Shown piece after piece: positions 7,912 through 16,039 of a stretch of 39,574 bases of DNA; the first letter of the stretch is position 1, and every line of letters starts with the position of its first letter. A model generated the notes under the pieces. It ran no database searches. It saw only the letters and a list, made by a program, of their open reading frames with translations, and was not told the origin of the DNA. This stretch comes from Akkermansiaceae bacterium (GTDB lineage Bacteria > Verrucomicrobiota > Verrucomicrobiia > Verrucomicrobiales > Akkermansiaceae), in contig SUVJ01000015.1 of assembly GCA_015062045.1 (NCBI GenBank), forward strand, positions 1-39,574. Reading direction: 5' to 3'. Both the position numbers and the translations under genes were made by a program.

Positions 7912-8430
7912 TCAATAAGTGAGGTCTTCTGTGCCGTCAATTTCCATCAAGCGCAATTGAATGCGCTCTGCTTCGGGGGATTCTAACTTAAATGAGGCGT
8001 AGTCCGGGTGAATGGGCAGCTGGCGCCCGCCACGGTCTGCCAGGCAATGCAGCTCCACCTTTGCGGGGCGGCCGTATTCAAAAATAACTTCCATAGCCGC
8101 GCGAGCCGTGCGGCCGGTGTTGCATACATCATCCACCAGTACCAGTGTCATGTCATCCGGAGAGAACGGCAGGTAAGAGGACTTGAGGGCTGGGCGAATG
8201 CCGCGCAGGCTCAAGTCGTCTCGGTACAGGGTGATATCAATGGCACCGTACTCAGCCTCGCAGCCATTGTCCTTAAGCTTTTGTACAAGGCGCCGTGCCA
8301 GTACATCCCCATGGCTGATAAGCCCCACAATAGCCAATTTGCCTACAGCTTGCGGGGCTGTGGTATTGAGCAGATGTGCCGCCCAGGCATCAAGTGCCTG
8401 TTCAATCTCGGCCTGTTTGATGGTGGGCAT
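7912..8430 (-). CDS. pyrR: PyrR-type uracil phosphoribosyltransferase
   Basis: A 172-residue PRTase of the PyrR family. The PRPP-binding loop is VLVDDVCNTGRTARAA, preceded by LISHGDVLARRL (PPi loop region) and followed by LADRGGRQLPIHPDY, which is characteristic of PyrR. In Firmicutes PyrR binds an RNA anti-antiterminator in the pyr leader. Here the gaps before pyrR (19 nt), before pyrB (18 nt) and before purE (an apparently leaderless promoter) leave no room for an attenuator. It may therefore act mainly as a UMP-salvage enzyme or by another mechanism. This is inference. Confidence 0.9.
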   Translation of the reverse strand: MPTIKQAEIEQALDAWAAHLLNTTAPQAVGKLAIVGLISHGDVLARRLVQKLKDNGCEAEYGAIDITLYRDDLSLRGIRPALKSSYLPFSPDDMTLVLVDDVCNTGRTARAAMEVIFEYGRPAKVELHCLADRGGRQLPIHPDYASFKLESPEAERIQLRLMEIDGTEDLTY

Positions 8431-8449
8431 GGTGTGTATGCTTGGTTAA

Positions 8450-8857
8450 TTATTGCGCGAGCTTGATAATGCGGTGAGCCGCCATGGCTGCGTTGATGGG
8501 GGTCTTTTTGTGCAGCCCCACCGTTGTGGCAGGCACACCACCCGGCAACTGAGAAATGGCCAACAGGGCATCCACGCCGTTAAGCGGGCCACACGGTACG
8601 GGTACGCCGATTACCGGCAGCTCCGTATTCATAACCACCACGCCGGGCAAAGCTGCGGACAAACCGGCCACGCACAGCAGCACGGCCTTGGTGCCGTCTG
8701 CCTCCAGCTTTTTGAGGTACTCAATGAGCTCCGGCAAATCTCTGTGGGCGGAGTATACAACCTCTTCATGCTCCACGTTGTTCTCTTTCAAATACTCGCG
8801 AGCCGGTTCCATGAAGGGAAGGTCACTCTTGCTGCCGTATATGGTAATAACTTTCAT
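8450..8857 (-). CDS. purE: PurE-family AIR carboxylase / NCAIR mutase, short form
   Basis: A 135-residue PurE-like protein. The start at 8857 (MKVITIYGSKSD) is chosen because the promoter lies just upstream and PurE begins this way; the frame opens earlier. Motifs are GSKSD, YSAHRDLPE, LPVIGVPV, and AISQLPGGVPATTVG. It would interconvert aminoimidazole ribonucleotide forms in purine synthesis. The loop that is AGGAAHLPG in class I PurE reads AGLSAALPG here, and the protein is about 25 residues shorter than usual, so the class (CO2-using or N5-CAIR-using) cannot be assigned. It heads the purE-pyrR-pyrB-pyrC' run. Confidence 0.82.
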   Translation of the reverse strand: MKVITIYGSKSDLPFMEPAREYLKENNVEHEEVVYSAHRDLPELIEYLKKLEADGTKAVLLCVAGLSAALPGVVVMNTELPVIGVPVPCGPLNGVDALLAISQLPGGVPATTVGLHKKTPINAAMAAHRIIKLAQ

Positions 8858-8867
8858 GCTAAAGCGT

Positions 8868-8896
8868 ATTCTAGCACTACTAGGCACCCCACGCAA
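8868..8896 (-). promoter_or_regulatory. purE-pyr operon promoter, nearly leaderless
   Basis: Minus strand: -35 TTGCGT (8896-8891), 17-nt spacer, -10 TAGAAT (8873-8868), then 10 nt to the purE ATG at 8857. The predicted leader is about 3 nt, with no ribosome-binding site. Confidence 0.6.
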
Positions 8897-8932
8897 GAAA
8901 AATCCGCGCTCATGCCGTAATTATAACATAGG

Positions 8933-9628
8933 CTATTGCTCGGTCTCATCATGAACGGGCAACATGAGCAGGCGGAACACGGCCAACACCGGTAATTGTG
9001 CCCACAGGTAATACCACGGGGCGCTGCCCAAATAGTCCAGCAAGGTGCCCTCCACGGGTACTCCCTGCGTGTAGCCGTAGTTTGTGTTTAACCACAAATT
9101 CACGGGTATGATGCACAGCACGTAAGCATCCATCAATAACAGAGCTTTCACGTCATCATATCCCCGTGCCCGCCACCCTATGAGCACCGGTATGGCCAAG
9201 GCTACAATGAGGAGCAAACCGTGCGCAATGAAAAAGACAAAGAATGCCATACTCGGGTACCCGTTGGCCATGGCCGGGGTGATAAGCCCTTGTATGCTGC
9301 CTACCAATACCCCGAAGTATACCAAGGTACAGGCCGGGCGCCACCGCCACCACAGGGCAATAAAGGCAAATATACTCATGAACGAGCAGAAATGCAGCGG
9401 TAGATTATACTCCCAGCTGCCGTAGGCACCCGACACGGCGCGCCAGGCAAACTCACTGATAAACTGAAATGCCACAACGCATGCCAAAATCCTGCATATA
9501 CAATGCCGCGCTTTCTCTTTACATTTGGAGCCGAAAAACAACAGCAGTGCCGCTATCACGATGGTGATAACCAGCGCGTAGATGTGTTCTGTTGACCAGC
9601 GAACGAAAGGATAATAGGGCTCCGGCAT
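8933..9628 (-). CDS. TIGR02206/YwaF-family integral membrane protein
   Basis: A 231-residue, very hydrophobic protein with about six membrane segments. Family marks are NLPLHFCS around residue 75, HGLLL in the middle, and NYGYTQGVP followed by LLDYLGSAPWYYLW near the C-terminus, which identify the TIGR02206 (YwaF) group. The function of the family is unknown. A paralogue (10435-11121) is encoded two genes upstream in the same unit, and a Sel1-repeat protein lies between them, with gaps of 14 and 18 nt. Confidence 0.85.
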   Translation of the reverse strand: MPEPYYPFVRWSTEHIYALVITIVIAALLLFFGSKCKEKARHCICRILACVVAFQFISEFAWRAVSGAYGSWEYNLPLHFCSFMSIFAFIALWWRWRPACTLVYFGVLVGSIQGLITPAMANGYPSMAFFVFFIAHGLLLIVALAIPVLIGWRARGYDDVKALLLMDAYVLCIIPVNLWLNTNYGYTQGVPVEGTLLDYLGSAPWYYLWAQLPVLAVFRLLMLPVHDETEQ

Positions 9629-9642
9629 GAGGTGGTGGGGGA

Positions 9643-10416
9643 TTATTTGCTGTTCAGTTGATAAAGCGCATGTATGGCTCCCTCGTGCCCTTGTTCAGCA
9701 GCTTGTTCAAAACATTGAATTGCCTTTTTTTCATCTTTTTGTACATGTTCTCCGTTCAGGTAGCATACACCCAGGTTGAACTGCGCGCCTGCGTTGCCCA
9801 GTTCGGCCCCTTTGCTCCACAACTCAATGGCTTTTGCCCAGTCTTTGCGCACGCCGTCGCCACGGAAATAGCATTGCCCCAAATCATTGAGGGCAGCAGC
9901 ATTGCCTGCATCTGCCGCTTTTTGCCAGTATTGTATGGCTTTTTGCGTATCGGCATCTACTCCCATGCCGTTGTAGGTCATGGTGCCCAGCAGTCGCCAG
10001 CCCTCGCTGTTGCCCGCCTCTGCGGCTTTGAGAAACCAGTCGGCAGCTTCTTTCGGGTCTTTTTTCATGCCGAACCCAAAGATGGCAAAACGCCCCATTT
10101 CAAAAATGGCTACAGGGTCGCCGCTTTTGGCTGCAACGCGCAAGCATCGGCAGGCAAGTTGTTGGTCATCCGGTAGGTATTCGCCATTGGCTACCAGTTT
10201 GCCGAGTTGCAGAATGGCTTCCTTATCTCCTTCTCTTGCCTTCTTTTCAATGACTTCGTTGCCTAAGTTGCGGAACAAATCGCGCATGATTGCATCTGCC
10301 GCTTGCTCCGGGGTGGTGTCTTCATCTATCACCACCGTATATTGTTTGGGTGCAGCTTGGGCGGTGCTTATGGCAATTGCCATGTAAATGCTTGTAATAA
10401 TATATTTAATCATCAT
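9643..10416 (-). CDS. Secreted Sel1-repeat protein
   Basis: A 257-residue exported protein. A signal peptide covers about residues 1-22 (ending STAQAAP), then come five Sel1-like repeats of 36 residues from about residue 63 on, each ending in a helix of the form AxxxGD/N (for example AIQYWQKAADAGN and AIELWSKGAELGN). Sel1 repeats make a superhelical scaffold for protein-protein contacts, here in the periplasm. It sits between two paralogous TIGR02206 membrane proteins, so a shared envelope role is plausible but unproven. Confidence 0.85.
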   Translation of the reverse strand: MMIKYIITSIYMAIAISTAQAAPKQYTVVIDEDTTPEQAADAIMRDLFRNLGNEVIEKKAREGDKEAILQLGKLVANGEYLPDDQQLACRCLRVAAKSGDPVAIFEMGRFAIFGFGMKKDPKEAADWFLKAAEAGNSEGWRLLGTMTYNGMGVDADTQKAIQYWQKAADAGNAAALNDLGQCYFRGDGVRKDWAKAIELWSKGAELGNAGAQFNLGVCYLNGEHVQKDEKKAIQCFEQAAEQGHEGAIHALYQLNSK

Positions 10417-10434
10417 TTGCGTGCGGGGGGGGAT

Positions 10435-11121
10435 TTATTTTCGACGAACGGGAATATACATCAGGTAAAACAGAGCCAAGGCGGGGAGCTCCAACCACAG
10501 ATAATACCAAGGGGCGGGGCCCAAGCCATCCAGTATGCTGCCGGCGGGGGCTGCTGTGGTGTAGCCGTAATTGCTGTGCAACAGCAGATTGATGGGGTGT
10601 ATGACAACTAAATACGCATTCATGAGCAATACGCTGCGCAACGGGTCCTTTGCCTTGGCTCGCCAATCTGTCAACAGCGGAATCGCCAGAGCGGAGAGCA
10701 GTAATAGCCCGTGCGATAAAAAGAATACAAAAAAATCCGTAGAGGGGAACCCATAGGTAATGGCAGGTGTAATCAAACCTTGAATACTGGCACTTAATAC
10801 ACCAAAATACACCAGAGAGCGAGCCCAGCGTGGCCCCCACCACAGCGCAATGAAACACAGCAAGGCCATTACGGCACAAAAGTGCAGGGGCAGCTCATCT
10901 GATATAATGTGAGCCCACGAGTCATGGATGAACCTCCAAGTGTACTCTGCAATATAAAGCAGCAAATTAGCCATGGCCAGGCATCTGCACAAGCGGGTTT
11001 TGCCGGCGGGGGACATTTTGCGCCCCCATAAGAGGATGCCGGTTATCAGCACCGCAATAACCAGTAGTGTGTTCAAGTGGGTCGGAGACCACATTGCGAA
11101 ATCTGAGTATTCAAAAAGCAT
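10435..11121 (-). CDS. TIGR02206/YwaF-family integral membrane protein (paralogue)
   Basis: A 228-residue multispanning membrane protein with the same marks as the 8933-9628 product: ELPLHFCAVMALLCFIALWW, SHGLLL, NYGYTTAAP and a LDGLGPAPWYYLW ending. The two share most landmarks in the same order, so they are paralogues. The gene lies 23 nt downstream of the SBF transporter gene and 18 nt upstream of the Sel1 gene. Family function is unknown. Confidence 0.85.
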   Translation of the reverse strand: MLFEYSDFAMWSPTHLNTLLVIAVLITGILLWGRKMSPAGKTRLCRCLAMANLLLYIAEYTWRFIHDSWAHIISDELPLHFCAVMALLCFIALWWGPRWARSLVYFGVLSASIQGLITPAITYGFPSTDFFVFFLSHGLLLLSALAIPLLTDWRAKAKDPLRSVLLMNAYLVVIHPINLLLHSNYGYTTAAPAGSILDGLGPAPWYYLWLELPALALFYLMYIPVRRK

Positions 11122-11144
11122 GGTCGGTAAGGTGAGAGCGCTGT

Positions 11145-12137
11145 TCAGTACCCGCCGTTATCAGCCCCGTGCTTGTGCCAAATGCGTGCCAGTTGAGCAC
11201 AGGCCATGAGCTGAACTTGGTGAAATACCATGAGTGGTAATAGTAAATTGTTATCAAGCTTGCCGAAGATAGCCAGCATCATGGGGGCACCTACGGCCAG
11301 GCTTTTCTTGGAACCGCAAAAAACGATGGCAATGCGGTCCTCTCTGCTGAACTTGAGTGCTTTGCTGCTGAAATAGGTAGCAGCAAAGGTGAGGGCTAAA
11401 ATGGCAGCACTTGTCAAGATGAGCGCACCTAATTGCGGGGCACTCAATTGAGCCCAATAACCGCTCACCGTGGCAGCTGAGAAAGACGTGTAGATGACCA
11501 GCCAAATGGTTGTTTGATCATTCCAACTGATGAGCTGTTTGTGCTTAGCTACCCAATTTTTCAACCACCTGCGGCTGAGCTGCCCCAGCACAAACGGCAG
11601 CAAGATCTGATAGCAAATCTTTAAAATGGTGTCTACCCCTATATCTGCCCCCGTGGTGTTGCTTTGAGAGAAAAGAAGCCCCACCAGCATGGGCGTGAGA
11701 AACACACCCAGCAGGCTTGAAACGGATGCCGAGCACACGGCAGCGGGTACATTGCCCCCGGCTACGGAGGTAAAGGCAATACTGCTCTGCACGGTAGAGG
11801 GCAGGCAGGCTACATATATTAAACCCGCATAAAGGGATGCCCCCACCAATGGCTCAAATACCGGTTGCAACAGCGGTATCACAACGGGGAAAAAAATAAA
11901 CGTGAAGAGCAGTACCATGCTCTGCAAGCGCCAGTTGAGCAGGCCTGCTATAACGCTCTCTCGAGAGAGCTTAACACCGTACAAATAAAATAACAGTACA
12001 ATGGCTGCGTTGGTCAGGGTGTCAAAAAGCCCCGCCGCATTGCCGCTGCATGGCACCACCAAACCCAGTATCACGCTGATGATAATACCGGTGGTAAAGC
12101 GGTCCGCTTTGGCGAAAATGCGGCGTAGGCTCCTCAT
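11145..12137 (-). CDS. SBF-type (bile acid:Na+ symporter-like) transporter
   Basis: A 330-residue membrane protein with about ten hydrophobic segments, of the SBF-like group that includes E. coli YfeH. Marks are LTNAAIVLLFYLYGVKLSRE near residue 45, ACLPSTVQSSIAFTSVAGGN near residue 110, and FCGSKKSLAVGAPM in the C-terminal half. These match the two crossing helices of the BASS fold. The substrate is unknown; the family name does not imply bile acids. It starts 6 nt after the topB stop, so it is translated from the same transcript. Confidence 0.85.
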   Translation of the reverse strand: MRSLRRIFAKADRFTTGIIISVILGLVVPCSGNAAGLFDTLTNAAIVLLFYLYGVKLSRESVIAGLLNWRLQSMVLLFTFIFFPVVIPLLQPVFEPLVGASLYAGLIYVACLPSTVQSSIAFTSVAGGNVPAAVCSASVSSLLGVFLTPMLVGLLFSQSNTTGADIGVDTILKICYQILLPFVLGQLSRRWLKNWVAKHKQLISWNDQTTIWLVIYTSFSAATVSGYWAQLSAPQLGALILTSAAILALTFAATYFSSKALKFSREDRIAIVFCGSKKSLAVGAPMMLAIFGKLDNNLLLPLMVFHQVQLMACAQLARIWHKHGADNGGY

Positions 12138-12143
12138 GGCAGA

Positions 12144-15011
12144 TTATTTTCGTGGCGGGAAATCGTATGTAATGCGCCCGGATGTTGCATTGAACACCAA
12201 GTATGCATCAAAGTTTTTACCGCTCTTGTGGCTGACAAAGCCTTTAATCAGATCCGTTTTACCTTTCGAGAGCAACTTGCCCACTACATCTGCCGTAAGG
12301 GTAATGCCGCACATAACACGTGGTATTACCAAGGGCTTGCGGGCTTTGCCGACTGTGTACCCCTCCACATGCCAGGCAGATTCGGTCTCCAACAGCTCGT
12401 GCTCGCCTTTGCCTTTCACTTTCACCACGCCGTGGCGGGTGGCCTTGCTCAGGTCCTCTGCCGTGGCATCTGCCGCGGTGAACTTCTTGCTCGCGGTGCT
12501 TTTCTCTGCCGTTTTTTTGCGGGGTTCTCTGGGGGGGAACTCAAAGCCAACGTTGCCTTTCTTTTCATCCAGCACCAAATAGGCATCAAAGGCGCGGTTG
12601 GTACGTTGAGAAACAAAGCCGGTAATAAGCTCGCTCTTGCCATCTGCCAGCACGCGGTACAGCTGTTCAATGTCTATCTCTTTACCAAGGATGGTGCGAG
12701 ACATGGAGAACCCGCTCTTATTGCCGCTTTGGCGGAACTCCGGTATGCTCCACTGTTTATCATTTTCAAAGAGCTCCAGCTCGCCCTGGCCTTTTACTGT
12801 TATTTTGCCTAAGGATGTTTGGGCTGCGGGGGCCTCTTCCGTTGCCGGTTTATCGTCGTCAAAGAAAAACTCTGCCTTCCAAGCTCCTTTTTCTTTTTCG
12901 GGGGCAACCAAACGCAAGCCTGCCTTAAAGGGCTTGCCGAACTTGGAGCGAAACCCCTCCATGGGGGGCAGCTCTTTGGCGGAGATAAGTTGCGTGAGCT
13001 GCTCATCGCTCAAGCTCAGGCCTGCATGCACACGGCGAATACGGAACTTGCACGCGGGGCAGGATACCGCATCCACTCTGCCGGTAAGGTGCTGTTCCCC
13101 GCAAGCCGGGCAGGCAACATTCAGCTCCTCATTGCGGCCGTTCTGCATGTACTCTCGCACAGAGGCTACAATATCGCTCGTGTAGGTGCGGATGTCTTTC
13201 ATGAAGGCATCTCTGCCCAACTTGCCGCTTTCCATCTGCTTGAGGCGGTACTCCCACTCGCCCGTCAGCTCGGGGCTGGACAAGGTGCTCAGTCCAATCT
13301 TGCTCAGCAGGTCAATTAAATCCATGCCGCGGCGGGTGGCCACCAAGTCTTTGCCGTCTCGGGCAATGTACTCTTGGGTAATGAGCCCCTCTATAATGGC
13401 CGCGCGTGTGGCAGGGGTGCCCAAGCCTCGCTCTTTCATGGCGTAGGCCAGCTCCTCGTCATCCACCAATTTACCTGCCGTTTCCATGGCGGTAAGCAAG
13501 GTGGCTTCCGTGTAGGGTGCAGGCGGTTTCGTTTGGTCGTGTATGGCGGTGGCTTTCTCCGTGAGCACCTCCTCTTTGGGCGCTACGGGGCAAAGCTCAT
13601 CTTTTTTGCGGCGGTCTGCATTGCCGTACAGTGCCTTCCACCCGGCCTTGAGCATGATTCTGCCGTGGGTGGAGAAGTGGTCTTTTGCGCCCGGGCTCTT
13701 AACGATGGTGGTGCGCTCCGTATCCTCGTACTCAGCATTGGGCATAAACACCCCCAGGAACCGTTGTACCACCAAATTGAAAATCTTGGCGGCATCCCCG
13801 CTCAATGCCATGAACTTACCGGTGGGGATAATGGCAAAGTGGTCGCTCACCTTGCTGCCGTCAAACACGCGCTTGGAGGGGCGCACCCGCTTTTCTGCCA
13901 AAATCTCTTCCGCAAACGGGGCCATGGCAGGCATATTCTCTGCAATGGCTGCCACCGTGCGCGTGGCAATGCCTATATAGTCATTGGGCAGGTATTTTGA
14001 ATCCGTACGCGGGTATGTCAGCACCTTGTGTTTTTCATAACACTCTTGCGCAATTTGAAGCGTGCGGCTTGCCGAGAACCCGAACCTGTTGCTGGCTTCC
14101 TTTTGCAGGGATGTCAAATCAAACAGCAGGGGCGCAGGCATGGAGACCGGTTTCTTGACCTCCTTTACCTCCGCCGGGCGGCCTTGGCAGCGGGCAGCAA
14201 TGGCCTCTGCCACCGCTTTGTCCCAAATGCGCTCTTTGGTGCGTTGCGGGGCTTTCTCGTCTTTCTTCCAATCCGAATCAAACCATTTGCCCTCATAATG
14301 CCCGGCCTTTGCCTTAAAGGTGGCGCGCACCTCGCTGTACTCCTCCGGGGTAAAATTAAGAATATCCTTTTGGCGGGCTACCAGCAAAGCCAGCGTAGGG
14401 GTCTGCACACGCCCCGTGGGGGTAATGTTAAACCCACCTGCGCCCGATTGCAACACCGTAAGGGCGCGGGTGCTGTTGAGCCCCACCAGCCAGTCAGATT
14501 CCGAGCGGCATACGGCGGCATCTGCCAAGTTGGCCATATCTTCATCGCTCTTGAGCTCGCTCCAGGCTTCCAAAATGGCGTCATCCGTCATGCTCTGCAT
14601 CCACAGGCGCTTGAGCGGCTTCTTGATTTTACCGTAGCGTATGATATTGCGGAAAATAAGCTCACCCTCGCGCCCGGCATCGCATGCATTCACCAGCATG
14701 TTTACCTCCTTACTGCGTGCCAGTTTCAGCACTTTCTTCAGGCGGTCAGATGACTTGGCTATGGGCTCCAGCTCCATGCTGCGCGGCATCACGGGCAGGT
14801 AATCCATTTTCCACGGCAGGCTCTTGCCGTCCTCCGTCTGCGGCTTCTTTTGCTCTACCAAGTGACCCACGGCAGAGGTAATAATGATGCTGTCATTCGC
14901 GTAGCTGCCGTCGGTCTCCGACTTCTTCAATTTACCGAGCTTGCGCCCCAGCACACGTGCCAAGTCTGCTGCTACACTGGGCTTCTCTGCTATAATGAGT
15001 GTCTTTGCCAT
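12144..15011 (-). CDS. topB: DNA topoisomerase III with extended C-terminal repeats
   Basis: A 955-residue type IA topoisomerase. The Toprim start is MAKTLIIAEKPSVA (E9), and the metal motif NACDAGREGEL has D111. The catalytic Tyr is Y333 in LTYPRTDS. After the core there is a four-Cys zinc motif (CPACGEQ...CPACK), then two copies of the Topo_C_Rpt type, each with GELELFE/GEHELLE, TGFVSQ/KGFVSH, FDAYLV and FPPR. At 955 aa it is much longer than E. coli TopB (about 650). It relaxes and decatenates single-stranded-region DNA in the cytoplasm. The start at 15011 is standard for the family. Confidence 0.95.
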   Translation of the reverse strand: MAKTLIIAEKPSVAADLARVLGRKLGKLKKSETDGSYANDSIIITSAVGHLVEQKKPQTEDGKSLPWKMDYLPVMPRSMELEPIAKSSDRLKKVLKLARSKEVNMLVNACDAGREGELIFRNIIRYGKIKKPLKRLWMQSMTDDAILEAWSELKSDEDMANLADAAVCRSESDWLVGLNSTRALTVLQSGAGGFNITPTGRVQTPTLALLVARQKDILNFTPEEYSEVRATFKAKAGHYEGKWFDSDWKKDEKAPQRTKERIWDKAVAEAIAARCQGRPAEVKEVKKPVSMPAPLLFDLTSLQKEASNRFGFSASRTLQIAQECYEKHKVLTYPRTDSKYLPNDYIGIATRTVAAIAENMPAMAPFAEEILAEKRVRPSKRVFDGSKVSDHFAIIPTGKFMALSGDAAKIFNLVVQRFLGVFMPNAEYEDTERTTIVKSPGAKDHFSTHGRIMLKAGWKALYGNADRRKKDELCPVAPKEEVLTEKATAIHDQTKPPAPYTEATLLTAMETAGKLVDDEELAYAMKERGLGTPATRAAIIEGLITQEYIARDGKDLVATRRGMDLIDLLSKIGLSTLSSPELTGEWEYRLKQMESGKLGRDAFMKDIRTYTSDIVASVREYMQNGRNEELNVACPACGEQHLTGRVDAVSCPACKFRIRRVHAGLSLSDEQLTQLISAKELPPMEGFRSKFGKPFKAGLRLVAPEKEKGAWKAEFFFDDDKPATEEAPAAQTSLGKITVKGQGELELFENDKQWSIPEFRQSGNKSGFSMSRTILGKEIDIEQLYRVLADGKSELITGFVSQRTNRAFDAYLVLDEKKGNVGFEFPPREPRKKTAEKSTASKKFTAADATAEDLSKATRHGVVKVKGKGEHELLETESAWHVEGYTVGKARKPLVIPRVMCGITLTADVVGKLLSKGKTDLIKGFVSHKSGKNFDAYLVFNATSGRITYDFPPRK

Positions 15012-15199
15012 GTCTTGTCTTGAAAGGTTACGGCACCCGCGTGGGTGCTTTTTGCTTCTTTATAGATAGCCCGATTTTACCCCTCCTTGTCAAGCTTAAA
15101 GTGAGTCATTCATTGCGCGCGCACGTAACTGTTGGTGATTTCTACTGAAACAGAATTGGATGACAAATATAATAATTATTTCACACGAACAAACAACAT
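15012..15199. promoter_or_regulatory. topB upstream region with probable promoter and small hairpin
   Basis: For topB (minus strand) a TTGACA lies at 15093-15088, followed by overlapping -10 candidates (GCTATC at 17 nt, TATCTA at 19 nt), which leaves a leader of about 50 nt. That leader includes a 6-bp hairpin at 15033-15048 (GCACCC/GGGTGC). The rest, 15095-15199, holds nothing I recognise. Confidence 0.4.
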
Positions 15200-15871
15200 T
15201 TACCACTTTCCACCAACAAGCTGAGCTCCTGAAATTAACGGATATGTTACATTTGCATACAACGTAAGGGGAATATCAACTACAACAAAGACCACAGGTG
15301 AGAGAATATACTTATCCATTGCAGATGAAGTTTGTTGTTTAATCGGAACAACTCTTAGCTCATCGTGGGAATCACAACAAGTTGCAATAAACGAAAAATT
15401 GATATCACGCCTGTAATCAATATCATCCAGCGCTATCCAGTCCTGATACTTGGAGCTCTGATAATTATATGCTATATCCTTAAATAAATTTTCATCATAC
15501 CATTGAAGAGGTATATCTGACGTTCTATACTTATGCAAAAAGCGAACCGCAGATGTTCTGTTTAATTTGTAGTAACGCAATCCTCGAGTGTACTGTACGA
15601 TATGGTCTTTGGCTCCTCTTTTGTAAAAATAGGAACTTTTTTTGTAACAAGGAGGTATAACTTTATAATCAACTATCCTCCCTTCAAGATAATAATCGTT
15701 ATCTTTTTTGATAATCGCAAATGTTACTTTATCATTGTCTTTGAAGAAGGGATAAATACCCTCGTAGGTGCATTTTCTTTCTGCAATCTTTGAAGATTGG
15801 TTTGAGAGTAAGCAGGAAGGCAACAACAGCACTAAAGTCAGTGAAGCAAACAAATACCAAAACCTGAACAT
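15200..15871 (-). CDS. AT-rich lipoprotein gene of unknown function
   Basis: A 223-residue predicted lipoprotein starting at 15871 (MFRFWYLF), chosen because the promoter at 15879-15907 lies 7 nt upstream. The hydrophobic signal ends in LLPSC (lipobox, Cys about 20). The mature protein is rich in Tyr, Lys, Asp and Ile, with a hydrophobic C-terminal stretch (YILSPVVFVVVDIPLTLYANVTYP written in part: VVFVVVDIPLTLYA) that could associate with a membrane. No family recognised. Base composition is clearly more AT-rich than its neighbours, suggesting recent transfer. It stands alone between topB and the sulfatase. Confidence 0.65.
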   Translation of the reverse strand: MFRFWYLFASLTLVLLLPSCLLSNQSSKIAERKCTYEGIYPFFKDNDKVTFAIIKKDNDYYLEGRIVDYKVIPPCYKKSSYFYKRGAKDHIVQYTRGLRYYKLNRTSAVRFLHKYRTSDIPLQWYDENLFKDIAYNYQSSKYQDWIALDDIDYRRDINFSFIATCCDSHDELRVVPIKQQTSSAMDKYILSPVVFVVVDIPLTLYANVTYPLISGAQLVGGKW

Positions 15872-15878
15872 GGGCTGA

Positions 15879-15907
15879 AATATAGCACCGGGATTAGAAG
15901 AAATCAA
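15879..15907 (-). promoter_or_regulatory. Leaderless-type promoter of the AT-rich lipoprotein
   Basis: Minus strand: -35 TTGATT (15907-15902), 17-nt spacer, -10 TATATT (15884-15879), 7 nt to the ATG at 15871. Confidence 0.6.
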
Positions 15908-15983
15908 TGCAATAATTAACAACCTTGCCCTCTGTCGCTCTTTTTTTGCAGCTTTAGTTTTTTTACATTGAAGCTCCTTAAAG

Positions 15984-16018
15984 AAACGGCCTGATTTCTC
16001 AAGGAAATCAGGCCGTTT
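15984..16018 (-). terminator. Intrinsic terminator after the sulfatase gene
   Basis: A perfect 15-bp stem (15984-15998 with 16004-16018) and a 5-nt loop, beginning 21 nt after the sulfatase stop. On the minus strand it is followed by TTTCTTT-like sequence. Confidence 0.85.
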
Positions 16019-16039
16019 GAGAGAGGGAATCTCAATTAA

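Noticed and set aside
15033..15048. Plus-strand terminator (hairpin then TTTTT)
   Set aside because: No plus-strand gene lies upstream; on the minus strand it is in the topB leader. Kept only as a small hairpin.
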